Part shown: positions 13,301-26,189 of the stretch, piece by piece
Layout: every line of letters begins with the position of its first letter
Position numbering within the stretch: the stretch's first letter is position 1
From: Blastobasis lacticolella
Lineage: Eukaryota; Arthropoda; Insecta; Lepidoptera; Blastobasidae
Assembly (NCBI GenBank): GCA_905147135.1
Contig: LR990053.1
Location: 10,552,501 to 10,616,500, forward strand
Direction of reading: 5' to 3'
DNA: 64,000 bases
Position numbers and translations under genes: made by a program
The notes under the pieces: generated by a model
Told to the model about the DNA's origin: nothing
The model's input: the letters and a program-made list of their open reading frames with translations, nothing else
Database searches by the model: none

Positions 13301-16300
13301 AAATAATTATTGCAATAATGATGAAACAGGGATTAGCATTTTTATGGTATATTCAAATGAAACTTCAAAGTAGCTAAGAAATAAAGTATTAGACTACAGC
13401 GATGAGAGAAGTAAAAAGTTTATGTCAAGGTAATATGCAAATTCGTTAAACCAAGTAAACAAACAGAGAAACGATATTCTCGAGTTAGTCACATATTAAC
13501 ATTATCACACAACATGTGTTATAATTACATAGCGGGTAATTATTGAATTCAATCTTAAAAAATATTACTTATTGTGTTATTTACCGCTTGTGTGCTTGTG
13601 TGTAGTTACACGTCGCGCTTAAGGAATTATCCGATTCATTAATCAAGTGCTATGTCAAATTGCACATTCACGAAATTCTAAATTAATATACACCATTAGA
13701 ATTTCACAACGTTTATATTTCTAAAGTCCAAACTGATAAGGTCAGGGTGTTATGTAAACGTGCACGCGAGTACGTGCATTAGAGCTTATTATTATATCAT
13801 CAATCTTGAGAAATACGCAAGGAAAACATGCGTTACACAGTTGAGCCTCTCAGATATGTATAGAGTCGATAATTGATTGAATACAGTTAAGAAATCAGTG
13901 TAACAAAGTCGCCCTAGTTCAGTCGGCTCGGTATTGCGGTGCTAGTTACACAAAACCAGATAGGTAAGAAGTAATACTGTATAAATATGTAAATATTTTT
14001 GTATGTTGGCTAGCCTCAATGTAGTTTAAAACGTCAATAAAGTAATCAGTTCGTAAATTAATATTATTGGCGAATTGATGTCGAGTGTTTATTTGTTAGC
14101 ATACGCATAAAACGTTTACATTGGTAATGGAAACTTACCCCTTCATTTCCGGGTAGGAACTGTATCGTAGGTTTTGCCAATTTGTCCTGAAATAAGAGAA
14201 AAATCATGCATTAGAAATCAACATATATGTATATTTAGCGTTAAATACGCATGGAATAGTAGAAAACAATGATCACGTAATCCGGGAAATACGCAGGTCG
14301 GCCAGTGGAGGTGCGCAACACGGTGACGGTGTTACAAGGTAATATTGAGGATAAATAAGTTGCATGTCTATACTATAGGTCCTTAATAATACGCTACAAT
14401 AGCTGGGTACGACGAACTGTAGAGTGAGTCATGATGCATAGTGGCGGGTGGATGTTGGGTAAACTATATCAGCGAATAGAAAAACCGTACAAATTGCACA
14501 ATATTAGGGGATGAGTTGAGTAATATGATGTAAGTAGCGCGTCAATAAATTAATTCTGAGTGTGTTAGTCATACATCTAAAACCAGTGCATTACTTGGTA
14601 ACTTAGGACAGCGTTATCAAGCTGATAAATTATTATCTACTCGAAATTCTCCTTGGAAAAGATCGCGAGTCAGCGTCTAAGGGTTGCGATTTGGTGTAGT
14701 ACACATACACTAAGGCATTTCTGCCTAATCAAAAGTCGCAATTAGACGACAAGAAGCCAAACTAGTTGGGCAACGAATCGGGCCGGCCACAATGAGCTAG
14801 TGTCGGCAAGTCGGCAGTTGCACAACCGACGATGGTCGTACGCGAGAAACATAACTAGGCTGGTCGGCAGACCCGGTGATGTAAACTTAAAAATTGCGTT
14901 ACTTACTTACTTAGCCAGCTTAATGTGAAATTTAACGAATTGCAACGTCTAGACCGCGCGGTGGGAGGGAGCCGGATGTCATGGCGTCTGTGACCGTGAC
15001 TCCTCAGGCTACCCGAGCGCCATGGAATAGGTATGGCCAAGGCAAGGCCGCAAAGTTCGCTTTAACAGGTATTTTCATAAAACGTGAAGAGGGTACAACT
15101 CAATGCGAGTGTAATTATAATGCTATAAGTATATTATATTTATATTAAATATCTTTGTACCCTTTAATAAGATTCGAGATTTTTTCTCGAACGCCGAAAC
15201 CCGTTTCAGCGGCAAGGTCATATAATATTGTAATGTTATTCAAAATCTATATAGTGACAAAAATTGTGAGCGACTTACGGTGTGTTGGTGGGCGTTAAAC
15301 TAGCTTAGTTTGATAATAGATATCAATTCTAGATTTGATAACTGTGTCTGGGAAAATCCAATCAAATTTCAATAATTTGAGCAAGTGCAATTAAAATAAA
15401 CATGGTATTTAAAAAAATATTATCATTTAGGTAGATAAGTCAAAGTCACTGCTTACATTAAAACTTCCTTACATTTTAGGAAGACATACCCAGTAAACAA
15501 AAAAATTTTTACTTTTGGTGTGTGCAAGAGAGAATTTTTACCACTTACAATCTGCCAACTAATTATACAAATCAAATTCAATCAAGCGAAGGAATAATTT
15601 ATGTTGTGGAGAGATACAAGTTAATATCGGCCTTGCGTTGAGTTTGTACGTGGCGCCGAGTGAAGCAATATAAAATACCTGCATTGGCGACCTTAGCGGA
15701 ATATGCCGGTGACCTTTATCGAAGCAAAAAAGCTTTTACAAGCTCGTGTTTTAGACACAAGAGAAAATCGGCGCTAGCAACGTTTATGGAGCTACCTGCA
15801 AGGCATAATGTTGTAAGCTACCCCTTATTACTCTACAGAACATGAGCCGAAACTGTGCCAAAAGTACATCGATTTGCGGTTTTCTTATCAATTATTTGCT
15901 TTGTACACCGTCCACTACGAGTATAGGACTCGCGTTTTGAGGTTCCCGAAAAAAGTTTGAGATTAAGGGTCTTTGATTCTTGATACAGATATTAAGTCAC
16001 CCAGATTAACACATAATTAATTCTGAAAATCAAAGAAGTTCGGATCACGCTTCATGCGGACGGAAGCTGGTCAACATTAAACGGATCCCTGCTTGCATGA
16101 AGCGATCAAGGCTAACTCCACCAGGAGACCAACAATGTCTATTTCGCCATAGGGTTTTTAGTGAATAAGATTGTTTTAAACGGTTTCAATAATGTTCGAA
16201 AAACATGGTGACATCATAGGACAAACATACCTTTGTAGTAAGAGTTTCGTTTATCGAGCAACTTAGTTATACGGTTAGCGTAATTTCGTTTTATCTGTAT

Positions 16301-16454
16301 ACTACGACACATGACGTTTTACATAAAGAACTCTTACAAAAGTAGACATAAGAACTGAACAGTGTCAAAACAGAGTAATTTGACTGCCTTGCGTAGTCGT
16401 AGAACCATAAACCAGTAACAGACGTTCCGTTTTATCTGGAACCGACCAATTTGT

Positions 16455-16529
16455 ACCGACTGCAACTGACGTTTGGTCCGCTCCAGCCAAATCGGAGCGT
16501 CTGTTACTAGTTTTAGTGTTAAAACTAGT
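16455..16529 (+). repeat. Repeat G copy plus short hairpin
   Basis: AACTGCAACTGACG, GCTCCAGCCAAATCGGA and CGTCTGTTAC are shared with 34,815-34,875, marking a two-copy dispersed repeat. Directly following is a perfect 10-bp inverted repeat, ACTAGTTTTA at 16,506-16,515 and TAAAACTAGT at 16,520-16,529, with a 4-nt loop. Confidence 0.6.
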
Positions 16530-18009
16530 TGTTCAAACTAGTTTCGCCGACAGACAGTGCCGGCCGAAAGCCGCAACTAGCGCCCATAACAATCAACAGA
16601 TAATAGATAAAGACTAAAATACACCGTGAAATACCCAATTTGGCTCGCGCCACGGCGCCATGCTAAAAGGCACCCCCGGCAGTACGGTGACTACGGGTAA
16701 GATAAGAAAGCGACAAATCGTAGGCCGCCATGGACCGGCCACCCGCCTGGGCCCGGCGACACACATTCTTTCACACCGACAAGGCAGCTTTTGATAGACA
16801 TATACATGGTACCCGTGGAATAAACTACGCTCAATGGACCGATTCAGCGACCTAATTAAAATTTATGAACAGTTGAGATTAATATGAACTTTGTAATACA
16901 TATATCTAGCTCGTATTTTCTGTCAGCAATTTTAAAATCATCAAAATGTGTCACAAGTGTAGCGAATATATTATAAGATTAGTGTACTATTCTTATGAAG
17001 AGGAAACGTGTTTGTGAGTTTGTTTGTATGTTATCTCCGAAAGTACTGAATCGATTTGAAAATGCTTTACTGTCATAGACTTTTAATCACGTACAAATAA
17101 TAAAATCCTTCGGGATAGTTGAATGTTTACAGATACGAATTGCGCGTGGGCCGCGGGAAAGCCACTGGGAACGGCTAGTGTTATAAATAAAAGTCCTAAC
17201 TCCTACGTGAAAAGATCGGTGTAAGGACTCTGTATAGGATAAGCCTGCGGATTTCCCCTAGATGCAGACCAAACTGTCTGTTTCATATCATAATGTTTGT
17301 ATTTCTACAGTTTCCAGCAGTAAGCAACAATAAATGTACATATGGAGACATCAAGACGGGTTTGTCAGGACCGCAGCAAGTGGAAGAACGTGGTCTTTGC
17401 CTACACTTATTTGAACACTAAGAATTCAACTGTCTCGTCCGAAAAGGGTCATCCCAATAGTCGGCAGTAAATTAAGCACATCACCTAGTTTCGGCTTCGT
17501 ATGTAAGTACATACTAACATCTGTAAGCAACAAATATTGCGTTGTTGGTTTGATTGAAAGCATCCAGTGTAATTTCAGGCATCCTCATAGTGACTGACAT
17601 CGCACCTGCGGTGCTAAATTGTTTGTTACATCAACCATTGGCAAATCGTTGATGAATCGTAGAGGTTATGTGGGCTCTAAAAACAAATCTGATTTTTATT
17701 TTAAAGCTACAAAACTATTTTTTTTCCCGAATAGATATATCTACAAATTGTTGGAGTGACCTTTATATGGCCACAAATTTCGTTTATATTTTGTGCCCAT
17801 ATTTGGTACAAGCCATAATAATAAAAACAGTACGGTTCTCTCTCAGTTAAGAACGACATAATCGGCAACACTTAGGTTATTTTACAGGATTACAGTTTTA
17901 CTACCTCAATAAATTTTAGATTTTCACAAAGGAATTGGATAAGCTTTCTTTTGGTTTCGCTCATATTTTCCTCCTTCTCAGTAGTGTCAAAGTGACCGTT
18001 GGTGGTTAT

Positions 18010-18385
18010 CTTAAAATTGCCTATTCATAAAACTGTGATAAATAGGTGATCTATTCCAGTACTTTCCACCGTGACTTTTAACAAAACAATGGATGAAGAA
18101 TTCAAAACCCTCAAAGGCGTCGAAGGATTAATCCTTTCCTTTGATTTTTCTTTTCGTTTTACAATCTTTTTCTTCTCCTTATTAGTAGTAGTTGGAGGTG
18201 TATTGTGAAGTTTTCTACTCATTTGTGGTTTATTATATCCTTTTCTTAAAATTACCTTTCAACAAAAACACCCGGACCATGGCAGGGATCATTACTGTGA
18301 AAAATATATAATACGTAAGTACTTCCTACAGTACTTTTAAACAATTGACTAAGAATTCAAAGCAGTCAAAGACGCCGAAGAATTT
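18010..18385 (+). repeat. Diverged direct duplication
   Basis: The block around 18,058-18,115 (AGTACTTTCC, TTTTAACAAA, GAAGAATTCAAAAC, CTCAAAGGCGTCGAAGGA) reappears in the same order at about 18,317-18,380 (AGTACTTCCT, TTTTAAACAA, AAGAATTCAAAGCAG, TCAAAGACGCCGAAGAA). A matching TCTTAAAATT(G/A)CC lies upstream in each. The open frames on either strand are not conserved between the two units, so a coding role is unlikely. Confidence 0.45.
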
Positions 18386-21271
18386 ACGACGGCACCAAAA
18401 AATTGGCAATATTTCGCTACCTGCAAGGGCTGGCTTTCGGTACAATGAGCTGTCTCTGCCAAAATCTGTTCCTGCCTGTCTGTCCTTTTGTTGCAAATTA
18501 TTGTCTTTAGAATTACACCCAAACTTAAAGCCAGTTACTATGCATTTACTACAAAAGGACCAAATGTCTACCACAATATAGCTCTATTGTGTTTCGCGTG
18601 CCAAAATGTGTTCAGGCGAAAATGAAAAAAAAAACCACAAAAGTAAACGTAAAACCAACTCATTAGGTGCACTTTTGTTGGTGATATTAGAGGCGACATG
18701 TGTTAAAAACGATATTGACTGTAACCAAGCAATTGTGCTTGGCTGACCGGTGCATGCACGGTTGTTGTGTTTATGCACTTTAATCAAAATGCTATTAGAA
18801 ACAAATCAAACCTGAAACGGAACTCAAGGTGGTAGAGTAGATAACAATACAGTTTGAAAGTCCTCTAACAAGCCAGTGCCTTTCCTTTCTAGTCCGTTTA
18901 TCCTCCGGGGCGGCATTCCAGCCAGTCGTAAACGATAGTAACCTTCATAAAAACACCGCATGATTCGTAGGTTCATTTCACTGTTTTATGTCCCTTTTAT
19001 GTGCTCTAAGGGATACAGAGCACTTCCCTGGAGTTAATGTCTGTTCAAACAATTATGGACCCTTTAAAATCCAGCCGTATTACGTAAATCTTTGCGGTAG
19101 TGTTCGGCTGCAGGTCGGCTGACATTTTGCAAACAGGTTTTGCTAACTATTTCAGACTCGAGGCACAAACAGGTGTTGTAAAAGGTATTGATATTTTAGC
19201 ATAATGAAGGCTTTCCATCAGTATGCCGCCAATGTGAACTTTGAATTTTGTAGACAGGTTTTTGAGGCACACGTCGGTAAATCGAGCGCCTTTGCTATGT
19301 TTTTGTGGACCGTATATAGTAATTGCATACAAAATCCAGTCGTAATAATAGTATTGTGGGGTTGGAGGGATTTCTTGGGAGAGCGGAACATCTGTTCGCG
19401 AGTAAGTGGTTAGGGACCAACCAGGTGGCAAGACACGAGGCTTAGGGGACGGCGGCGGGGCGACGACCCCGGGCCCTGCGCCCTAACGCGCGTGCTCGGA
19501 GTCACGCATACGTCACACAGGAACAAACTGTCCCTCTTACTGCATAGAGCTCAAATTAAAAAACGAACCCACATACTTAACTAGTTTGCAGACATCTGAA
19601 CGAGAACCTCAATTCAATACCCTGTCCTTTGAACAGAATCAAAACAAGAAACAACTTTTAAATAAAATCTGAGCGGCCTAAACGGTACTCTATTGAGAGT
19701 GTGGCGATATCTTTAGAGGTCGCTAATGTAAGCTGTGCGGATACTGCGGATATCCTGTCGTCATAGGCGCTTGCAAATATTAAGTAGTTTGACCTCCTGA
19801 GAACATGACATATAGCAATATTATTGCTAAAACAATCTAGTCTATCGACAACTTAACAATTTTACAGTAATCACAGTATTCGTTATCGGTTAGGGCAAAT
19901 CTTTTGTAATTCATTCAATAAAACAAAAATGTCACTTGCCCTGGACGCGCCATTGACTCGCTTCTATTACAAAAGTGATTCATTGCCTTTCAATGGATTC
20001 TATGGCCAGGAAAAAAGGCCAGGTGGCACGATCACAGCGCGCCAACAAAAAACCGGCAGACCTGACGCACGCCGAGAAAGCTACGGGAATATGGTTTTTA
20101 GCGTGCAAGGGGAGTGTCGACAATTGTTCGGCGCGCGTGTTGTGGACCCGCCGTGATCTGTGAGCCGGCACAAAAGATATGCATCGCCGTGAAACACGTG
20201 CACGGACTAGGGAATCAAAATCAGGTGGGCGGCGCGGGCGCTCTCGGCTCGTTCCCTTATGTTACAAAATAAACTGTTTATGTTGGCACTGTGGCAGATC
20301 AGATTTGAGCCGGCGACGTAATACAATGAGGCATCTGCCTACCCGCCAGGTAGTCTACTCGACAAGGTGCGAAAACCAAAGGAAGTGGCACCGGTTAATA
20401 GATCAGCCTGTATTCTGCAAATATGGGTGCTAACTAATTCAATAGGTCTGGCTTCCACGACGTTCTAAAGACTTTTTACAATGAATCCACCTAATAACAG
20501 GTTGTCCTACAACACTGATACTGATTATTAGACCAGTTTTAGCAGCTGTTGATTTCTTTAACAATGCATTTAAATCATATGTACTTTGATTTCATTTACA
20601 AACCTATGTTTAAAATGCTACTTGCTCTACTTAAGCTACATTCATTCAATTTAATAAAAAAAATTGATAAGACACAAATTGAATACCTACATACAATTAC
20701 ATTGAATATGAGAATAAGGTAAATACAGACTATAAAAATACAGAGATAAAGTTGTTTGTACGAAGTTATATTTAACGTGACACAGTGATAGGATCGTAGA
20801 ACGTGGAAGATGTCCGTTTTGTGAGGTCTAAATTTTTACCTGTCGTAAAAAAGGGAAAATGGATGTCGGACTCTATTCATAAGCTTAAGAAAGAAAGGCG
20901 CCGGTCTTAATATCTACGCAGGAGGGTAATAAAAGCCGTCGTCGGCTCAATAGACTGGCGTCTAGACTACCTGTTTTTCGCATTAACCGAATATTCCCAA
21001 GGACACTCTTGCGAAGTATCTATGTTCAGGGTTCTAATCCCTGAGATGAGAATTCTGAACTGCCTGCCTGTGTGCCTGTTTAGGCAATAAAAAATCTATA
21101 GGTAAATTACCTGTAGTGGCTCAGTAACACACTGAAAATAATTTTACCTTCAGTTCAATACTAACCCGGTGTTTGATTATATATAATCAGATAGAGTTAC
21201 TAATGTAATTGTCTTTTTTTAATTTCGCGATAAAACTTATTTTTAATTATCGCATAGGTGCCTACTAAGTA

Positions 21272-21814
21272 TGGTAATCCAGTGGCGTAGCATAGGTCAC
21301 TAGCACCCGGTGCGGATTCCAAATTTGCCGCCCTCTTATTTTTGTAATCCATTATAAAAAATTTGGGGCATGGTAAAAAGAGTACTTTTATTGATTAACA
21401 CTAACCTGAAAAGTGAAATTAACATTTTTTTGACATAGAGTAGAAGGTAGAATATCACTTAGAAAAATTACTGAGAAAACGTAATACAATAATGGAGAAA
21501 TCGCCTACTTCACGACCGCTCTTTTGCGCACGAGTATAATTCTAACCTCAACTCTTTTGTAAAGTTTGGTAGTTAGATATTATATATTTATTTGGCATGT
21601 TACTATTTTCGTTCCGATTATACCTGCGCGCACCGGCGCTCGCAGCTAGGTAACAACAAAAAAAAATGACGAAAAAAACACTGAAAGAAATTAACTTTTT
21701 TTTATATTTTAATTTTTTTTCTAACTGCCACCTCCGCAGCGCCGCCCCCGGCAAAGTGCCGCCCGGTGCGGACCGCACCCTCCGCCCCCCCCATGCTACG
21801 CCACTGTGGTAATC
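21272..21814. mobile_element. Non-autonomous hAT-type DNA transposon with 8-bp target duplication
   Basis: The element proper is 21,280-21,806 (527 bp). It begins CAGTGGCGTAGCAT and ends with the exact reverse complement ATGCTACGCCACTG, giving 14-bp perfect terminal inverted repeats. It is flanked by a perfect 8-bp direct repeat, TGGTAATC, at 21,272-21,279 and 21,807-21,814. Eight-base duplications and terminal CAGTGGCG are hallmarks of the hAT superfamily. Subterminal GCCCGGTGCGG-like motifs occur near both ends. No transposase is encoded; the 76-codon minus-strand frame inside is too short and repetitive, so this is a MITE or deletion derivative needing a partner transposase. The intact termini suggest it is not very old. 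Confidence 0.88.
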
Positions 21815-22531
21815 CCTTTATAAACCTTCAGCGTGACATTCCAACGTCCATTTCCATTTTATTGCTCTAATCACAGAGCCAATTTTGTTACGGCCGTCTA
21901 TCGTTGTTGATGTTAAAAGGTGGCAAAGTACATACAAGAGTTGCGCACCGCGAGGACCGCTAAACGAGGGCGACGAATGTAACACAATGATCAGTCCATT
22001 ATATGGAAATGGTCCAAGTATAGCTTCAAATAATACGGTATTAAGTCAACTCCAATCGGTCACATAGGTAGCAAACGAAATGAAATGTAATACAAATCCA
22101 CAATACTGGGACCCAGTATTGTAGCCGGTAAACTTTGACAGTGGAGCTCTCGCGCATCTTTTCGTATTAAATAATTCAATTTTGAGTCAATTCTGCCGCA
22201 GTACTTTCACCTGCAATGCTCAGGCGCAGCTACATTGTCATCGCGGCTAAGAGTCCGTTTCGCTTACCTAATGTATCTACCTACCTACATAGGTACCTAT
22301 AACTGAGTGGGTTTGCGAAACCGGACCCGAACTCACCGAGAATCGACTTAGCAGCTAGGAATTAAGATTCGATCGAGTTCAATTATTGAGTCGAACATTC
22401 TTGACAGCTATTTTGTTAAGGCTACTCAAGTAGCCACTTATGTGGCGGTTTAGAACTCATGACACTGTCAGCTAGAACAAATTAATGCTAACTTGATCTT
22501 GTTATGATACAATTGTACGTTATTGACAGGT

Positions 22532-22690
22532 GATGATCGTCTTGGCATTAATGTAACGGTTGTGCTCTCGACCGCGAGAGCCCGGGATCCGCCTTGACCA
22601 AGATCCAGGATTTGGCAGATCAGGTAATTACAGTGGAGCGACCGCCATCTGACCACCGTGACCCTGCAACCAGGGGAACCTGACCAAATA
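22532..22690 (-). mobile_element. SINE family A, copy 2 (5' truncated)
   Basis: Read on the minus strand, it carries TCAGGTTCCCCTGGTTGCAG, a GGTCACGGTGGTCAGATGG block, CACTGTAATTACCTGATCTG, CCAAATCCTGGATC, AAGGCGGATCCCGGGCTC and the ATTAATGCCAAGACGATCA tail. The head region is absent. Confidence 0.8.
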
Positions 22691-23693
22691 CAGTCGCGAT
22701 TTCTGGTGTGTAGTTTTGGGTAAGCGAGTAAGTAAGAATAGATGTTTCCCAAAAAAAAATACTGATTAACAAATTATCAAGTTGTTCGCTAAACAATCTC
22801 GTCGAGAAAGGTTTCAAGGGCAAAAGATCTATAGTTTCAAAAGCAAAAACATAGGTAAAAAACATCACATATGCATACTTATAGATAGATATATTTCAGG
22901 CTACCCTAATAACAAAAATGAAAAGGTGTTATCACCTGACAAAAATAATATTGAGATATTATCAAAGAAATGGGACTAAAGTCCAAATTATATACATATT
23001 ATGTATTATACTGACAGACCATCACACAACTGTTTTTGGTTAATCGTTTTACCCACTCGCTCACACCCATATTCTTTAGAGGGGCAGGTTACTAGTACTA
23101 CCAGAGGAAGACTACTGCTTGTACATTGTTTTATTATTTAATTGCTAACAGGAAAGTTATTATGTTTGGGCGAGGATAAAAATAGGTACTTTGGTAAATA
23201 TTGGATTGGTAATATTTTATTTATTTACATGTTTTCCCAAAGGTGTAGGCGGATACCATTGCATTCCACTTGCAAAAGAAAACATTATGACTTTTTAATT
23301 TAAATTTTTAATTGATTTTATGTTACAAACAAAATAGTTTGTTTTGCCTTCTACATTTACAAAATTGTAGTAATAAAAAATATCATGGCAACACCTAATG
23401 ACGGTGTATGAAATCTAAATTCCGGTTCCGCCGCAAACTATCCTGCTGTGGAGTAAACGGCCTTTTGTGGGAGTAATCGGCTATAGCGATACATAAACAG
23501 ATTGCACCCAGATAGTTCCCAGGGGGACTTTCAAGGCTTCAAATTGTCTCGATTTTATAAAAATTGCCATGTGCCCTTTTTTTGCAAACAAGTGTATTTG
23601 GGACAAATATGTAAAGAAAACTGATAACATTACACTATTTTATTTTATTTTTAGCCATTTCTGTCCAACTGCAGGGCAAAGGCCTCCCTTTCG

Positions 23694-23722
23694 ATCTTCC
23701 ACGACTCACGGTCGTGGAAGAT
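23694..23722. repeat. Perfect 12-bp hairpin
   Basis: ATCTTCCACGAC at 23,694-23,705 and GTCGTGGAAGAT at 23,711-23,722 form a perfect stem around the loop TCACG. It follows a TGTCCAACTGCAGGGCAAAG retroelement-tail motif, so it probably belongs to a mobile-element 3' end. Confidence 0.7.
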
Positions 23723-23766
23723 TACATTAATCATTACACTATTACACTTTTTTAATAAAAATCAAA

Positions 23767-23915
23767 GGTCAGGTTCTCCTGCTAGCAGGGTCACGGGGGT
23801 CAGATGGCAGTCTCTCCACTGTAATCACCTGAACTGCCATATCCTCAATCGTGGTCAAGGCGGATGCCAGGCCCTCGTGCGCGAGAGCACAACCGGGACA
23901 TTAACACCAAACTGA
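23767..23915 (+). mobile_element. SINE family A, copy 3 (5' truncated)
   Basis: GGTCAGGTTCTCCTGC, AGCAGGGTCACGGGGGTCAG, TCTCCACTGTAATCACCTGA, GTGGTCAAGGCGGATGCC, CTCGTGCGCGAGAGCACAAC and CGGGACATTAACACCAA follow the family-A consensus. It lacks the tRNA-like head. Confidence 0.82.
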
Positions 23916-23919
23916 TTTT

Positions 23920-26054
23920 ATACTTGATTTAAATCAGTGTGAACCTTGGTTGTGACCGATAGCTCTCACTTCTTCGACATTATTTAACTTCGGTTTAGGA
24001 TATTCTTAAGTAAATCTTGCTTGGTATCATTCCATACATTCCTGCTGAATACATATATCTTTATCTCCTACCTTTTATTCTCTATTATATTCTTAGTTTC
24101 ATTATAAGTTCCTAGATATACTTCAGCACTTGATAGCCTACCCCTGTGGGATTCTGGCGTGAGTGTATGTACTTACTTCAATATTAAATTAATAACAAAT
24201 TTTTGTCCATTTAATTTATTCAACCAAAGCAGTGAAGCGAGGTGACTCAAGCTCCAGAACCTTTTGTAGTTAGGTAGATTATTAAGTAAGTATTGTCAAT
24301 CATTAACAAATAGGTTTATTCTAATGTCCATTGTGTTTTAGTTATATTTAGTTATTACTTGTTCTTTCAAAAGAACTAAAGATAGTTATAGAATTGAGCT
24401 ATTAGAGGAAATATTAATTAAAAGGCAATGAAAATACAAATTTAAAAGCTTATTGCAGCAGTCTACTCTGGCTGCGGCCAAGACTGGGGAGTCTGCACTG
24501 ACCAGTGTTTTTCTGCCTCTCTTCTCAATTAAGAAGCCTAGCTATTAATCATAAAATATTAACGAATATGTTTAGTTCACATTCATATCTAGAATATTTT
24601 ACTTGAAATGGTTACGATTTTGAACATTCTAGACAGAAAAAATTGTAGACAGTCCGGATCCTTTAAGGCAAGTTACTGACTGTGAAATACTAGAGTGTGT
24701 ATTACTCGAATCACCTAGCATTAGCATAGTTATTATGTGTTTAATAAAGATAAAATAAGCTACTAATAATTAATAGTAACAATGGAACATGCAGCGCCAT
24801 CTAACCATCTGGCTACACAACAAAGAATTTATCAATTCTTTGAAGCACTAGAACTATCCATCAGATGAATATTTAGGTGGGTAAGAATATTGTGTCTATG
24901 TGTTCCATACTATTCCATGTACATATGTAAACAACATAAAAAAATATTTAACAATATATAATGGACCCATTTCTAGATTTTTTTCTACAGTAACAGTTTC
25001 TTTTTTTTATTTTATTTGTCTAGTTACTCACTCTTGAATAATTTATTAATATAACACATATTGTACTGTACTGTACTGTACATTTTATAACTCCAAAAAT
25101 AGCATTCATTATTCAGGTTACTTAAAATCTGCTAAAAGAAGTTTTTTTAAAAAGCCTACGAGTCTAAAATAAATGCCTACAGGTAACATGAATTTTATTT
25201 TATACTATTTTAGTAATGAGAAATAGCAACATATGTAACACCGCTCAATACAGGAATTAATTTTCTACTCTCGCATAGAAACATTTAAATGGCGCATTGA
25301 ACTTGTATTCACTTATAAATATACCATGTAAAATACATTTCATGGTTTTCTACACTATACTACCATGAATGGAAAAGAACTTGAGATTATTTTCCACTGA
25401 TAAGGAATGAAATATCTCTAAAACATGGTATTTTATGTGTAGGCTGTACTGTAACTAAGTGTTTACTACAAGATGTAAGATTATTACTTAGAGGTTTTTA
25501 TAACTATCCTAATTACGAAATTGACTAATCTTACCATATTGTAGTAAATTCTAGACTAGGTTTATTTTCACATTACAATACAGAATTATAATAGCTAGGG
25601 AATTTAAAATAATGATACATAAACCAAATGTATGAAGATGGTGTCCATGATAGTTTAAAAGTATAGAAAAGCATTGACGTATTTTACTATCTGCCCAATT
25701 ACGGTCTGCGACAGAGAAACAAGCCTTTGCTTGTAACATAACTCCTCAGTAAACGTCGATTTTGGCGACAATAAGTCTCGAATTCTCTATTATTAGCCGT
25801 ATGAAATGCAAATCTGTGAAAATAACAAGAGCAAAATTTCTACATGTTGACGTGGCGTACGATTACCGAAACCATTTTTATTGTAAACTTGCATCGTTAT
25901 ATTTGTCCTAAGTCAAATAACACCTGATAATATTTGATTTGTAGTTATAAAACAGGTAATTTGCAGTTTCATTTTGATTACTGTAATAAGTATGGCGACT
26001 GACATTGTTGGCCTCTCTTTATTTTTGTCGTAACAATATGGCGATCGGACTTAC
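23920..26054. other. AT-rich stretch, probably ELL intron 1
   Basis: This lies immediately 3' of the ELL first coding exon on the minus strand, so it is probably intron. I searched by eye for further ELL-like exons and found none. It contains a retroelement-tail-like motif at about 24,128-24,170 and a perfect CTGTA pentamer array near 25,063-25,082. There is no other recognisable feature. Confidence 0.4.
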
Positions 26055-26189
26055 CCTATTATTTCTAATGAAGTCTTCTATAGCTTTCAGTGCAGAATCC
26101 GTTAATTTCACAAACACTAGTTCCTTGTTTTCTTTAAAACTAGATTCTGATGATAACCCATACGGAACACCTGCTGGCAAGGCCGCCAT
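26055..26189 (-). CDS. ELL: RNA polymerase II elongation factor ELL, first coding exon (partial gene)
   Basis: ELL binds RNA polymerase II and suppresses transient pausing, and works in the super elongation and little elongation complexes in the nucleus. The 45 codons begin MAALPAGVPYGLS and include LVFVKLTDSALKAIEDF. They match the family's conserved N-terminus, where MAAL, YGLS and the KLTDSALRA-type element precede the ELL domain. The exon starts at ATG 26,189. It ends at AGG followed by a consensus GTAAGT donor (26,054 downward), in phase 0. The open frame extends 18 codons upstream, but MAAL is the family's start. The remaining ELL domain and C-terminal occludin-homology domain were not found to the left, so later exons lie beyond a long intron that I could not resolve or are outside the window. 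The gene diverges from the tyrosyl-tRNA synthetase gene. Identification rests on recognising the N-terminal motif. Confidence 0.82.

Larger units (their letters stand above)
10320..21271. other. Long repeat-poor stretch with GC-rich islands, no confident gene
   Basis: About 11 kb was read on both strands without finding a recognisable protein domain. GC-rich islands occur near 12,300-12,400, 12,700-12,990, 14,945-15,060, 16,640-16,760, 19,430-19,510 and 20,020-20,260. Some contain short ATG-to-splice-donor segments or open frames (12,753-13,064; 14,981-15,069; 16,660-16,696) that could be first exons but have no homology I recognise. The 99-codon frame at 11,739-12,038 encodes a basic start followed by two hydrophobic stretches and is also unassigned. 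A family-B trace lies near 17,540-17,640. The pattern fits regulatory or intronic DNA of a large gene, but that is inference. Confidence 0.45.
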
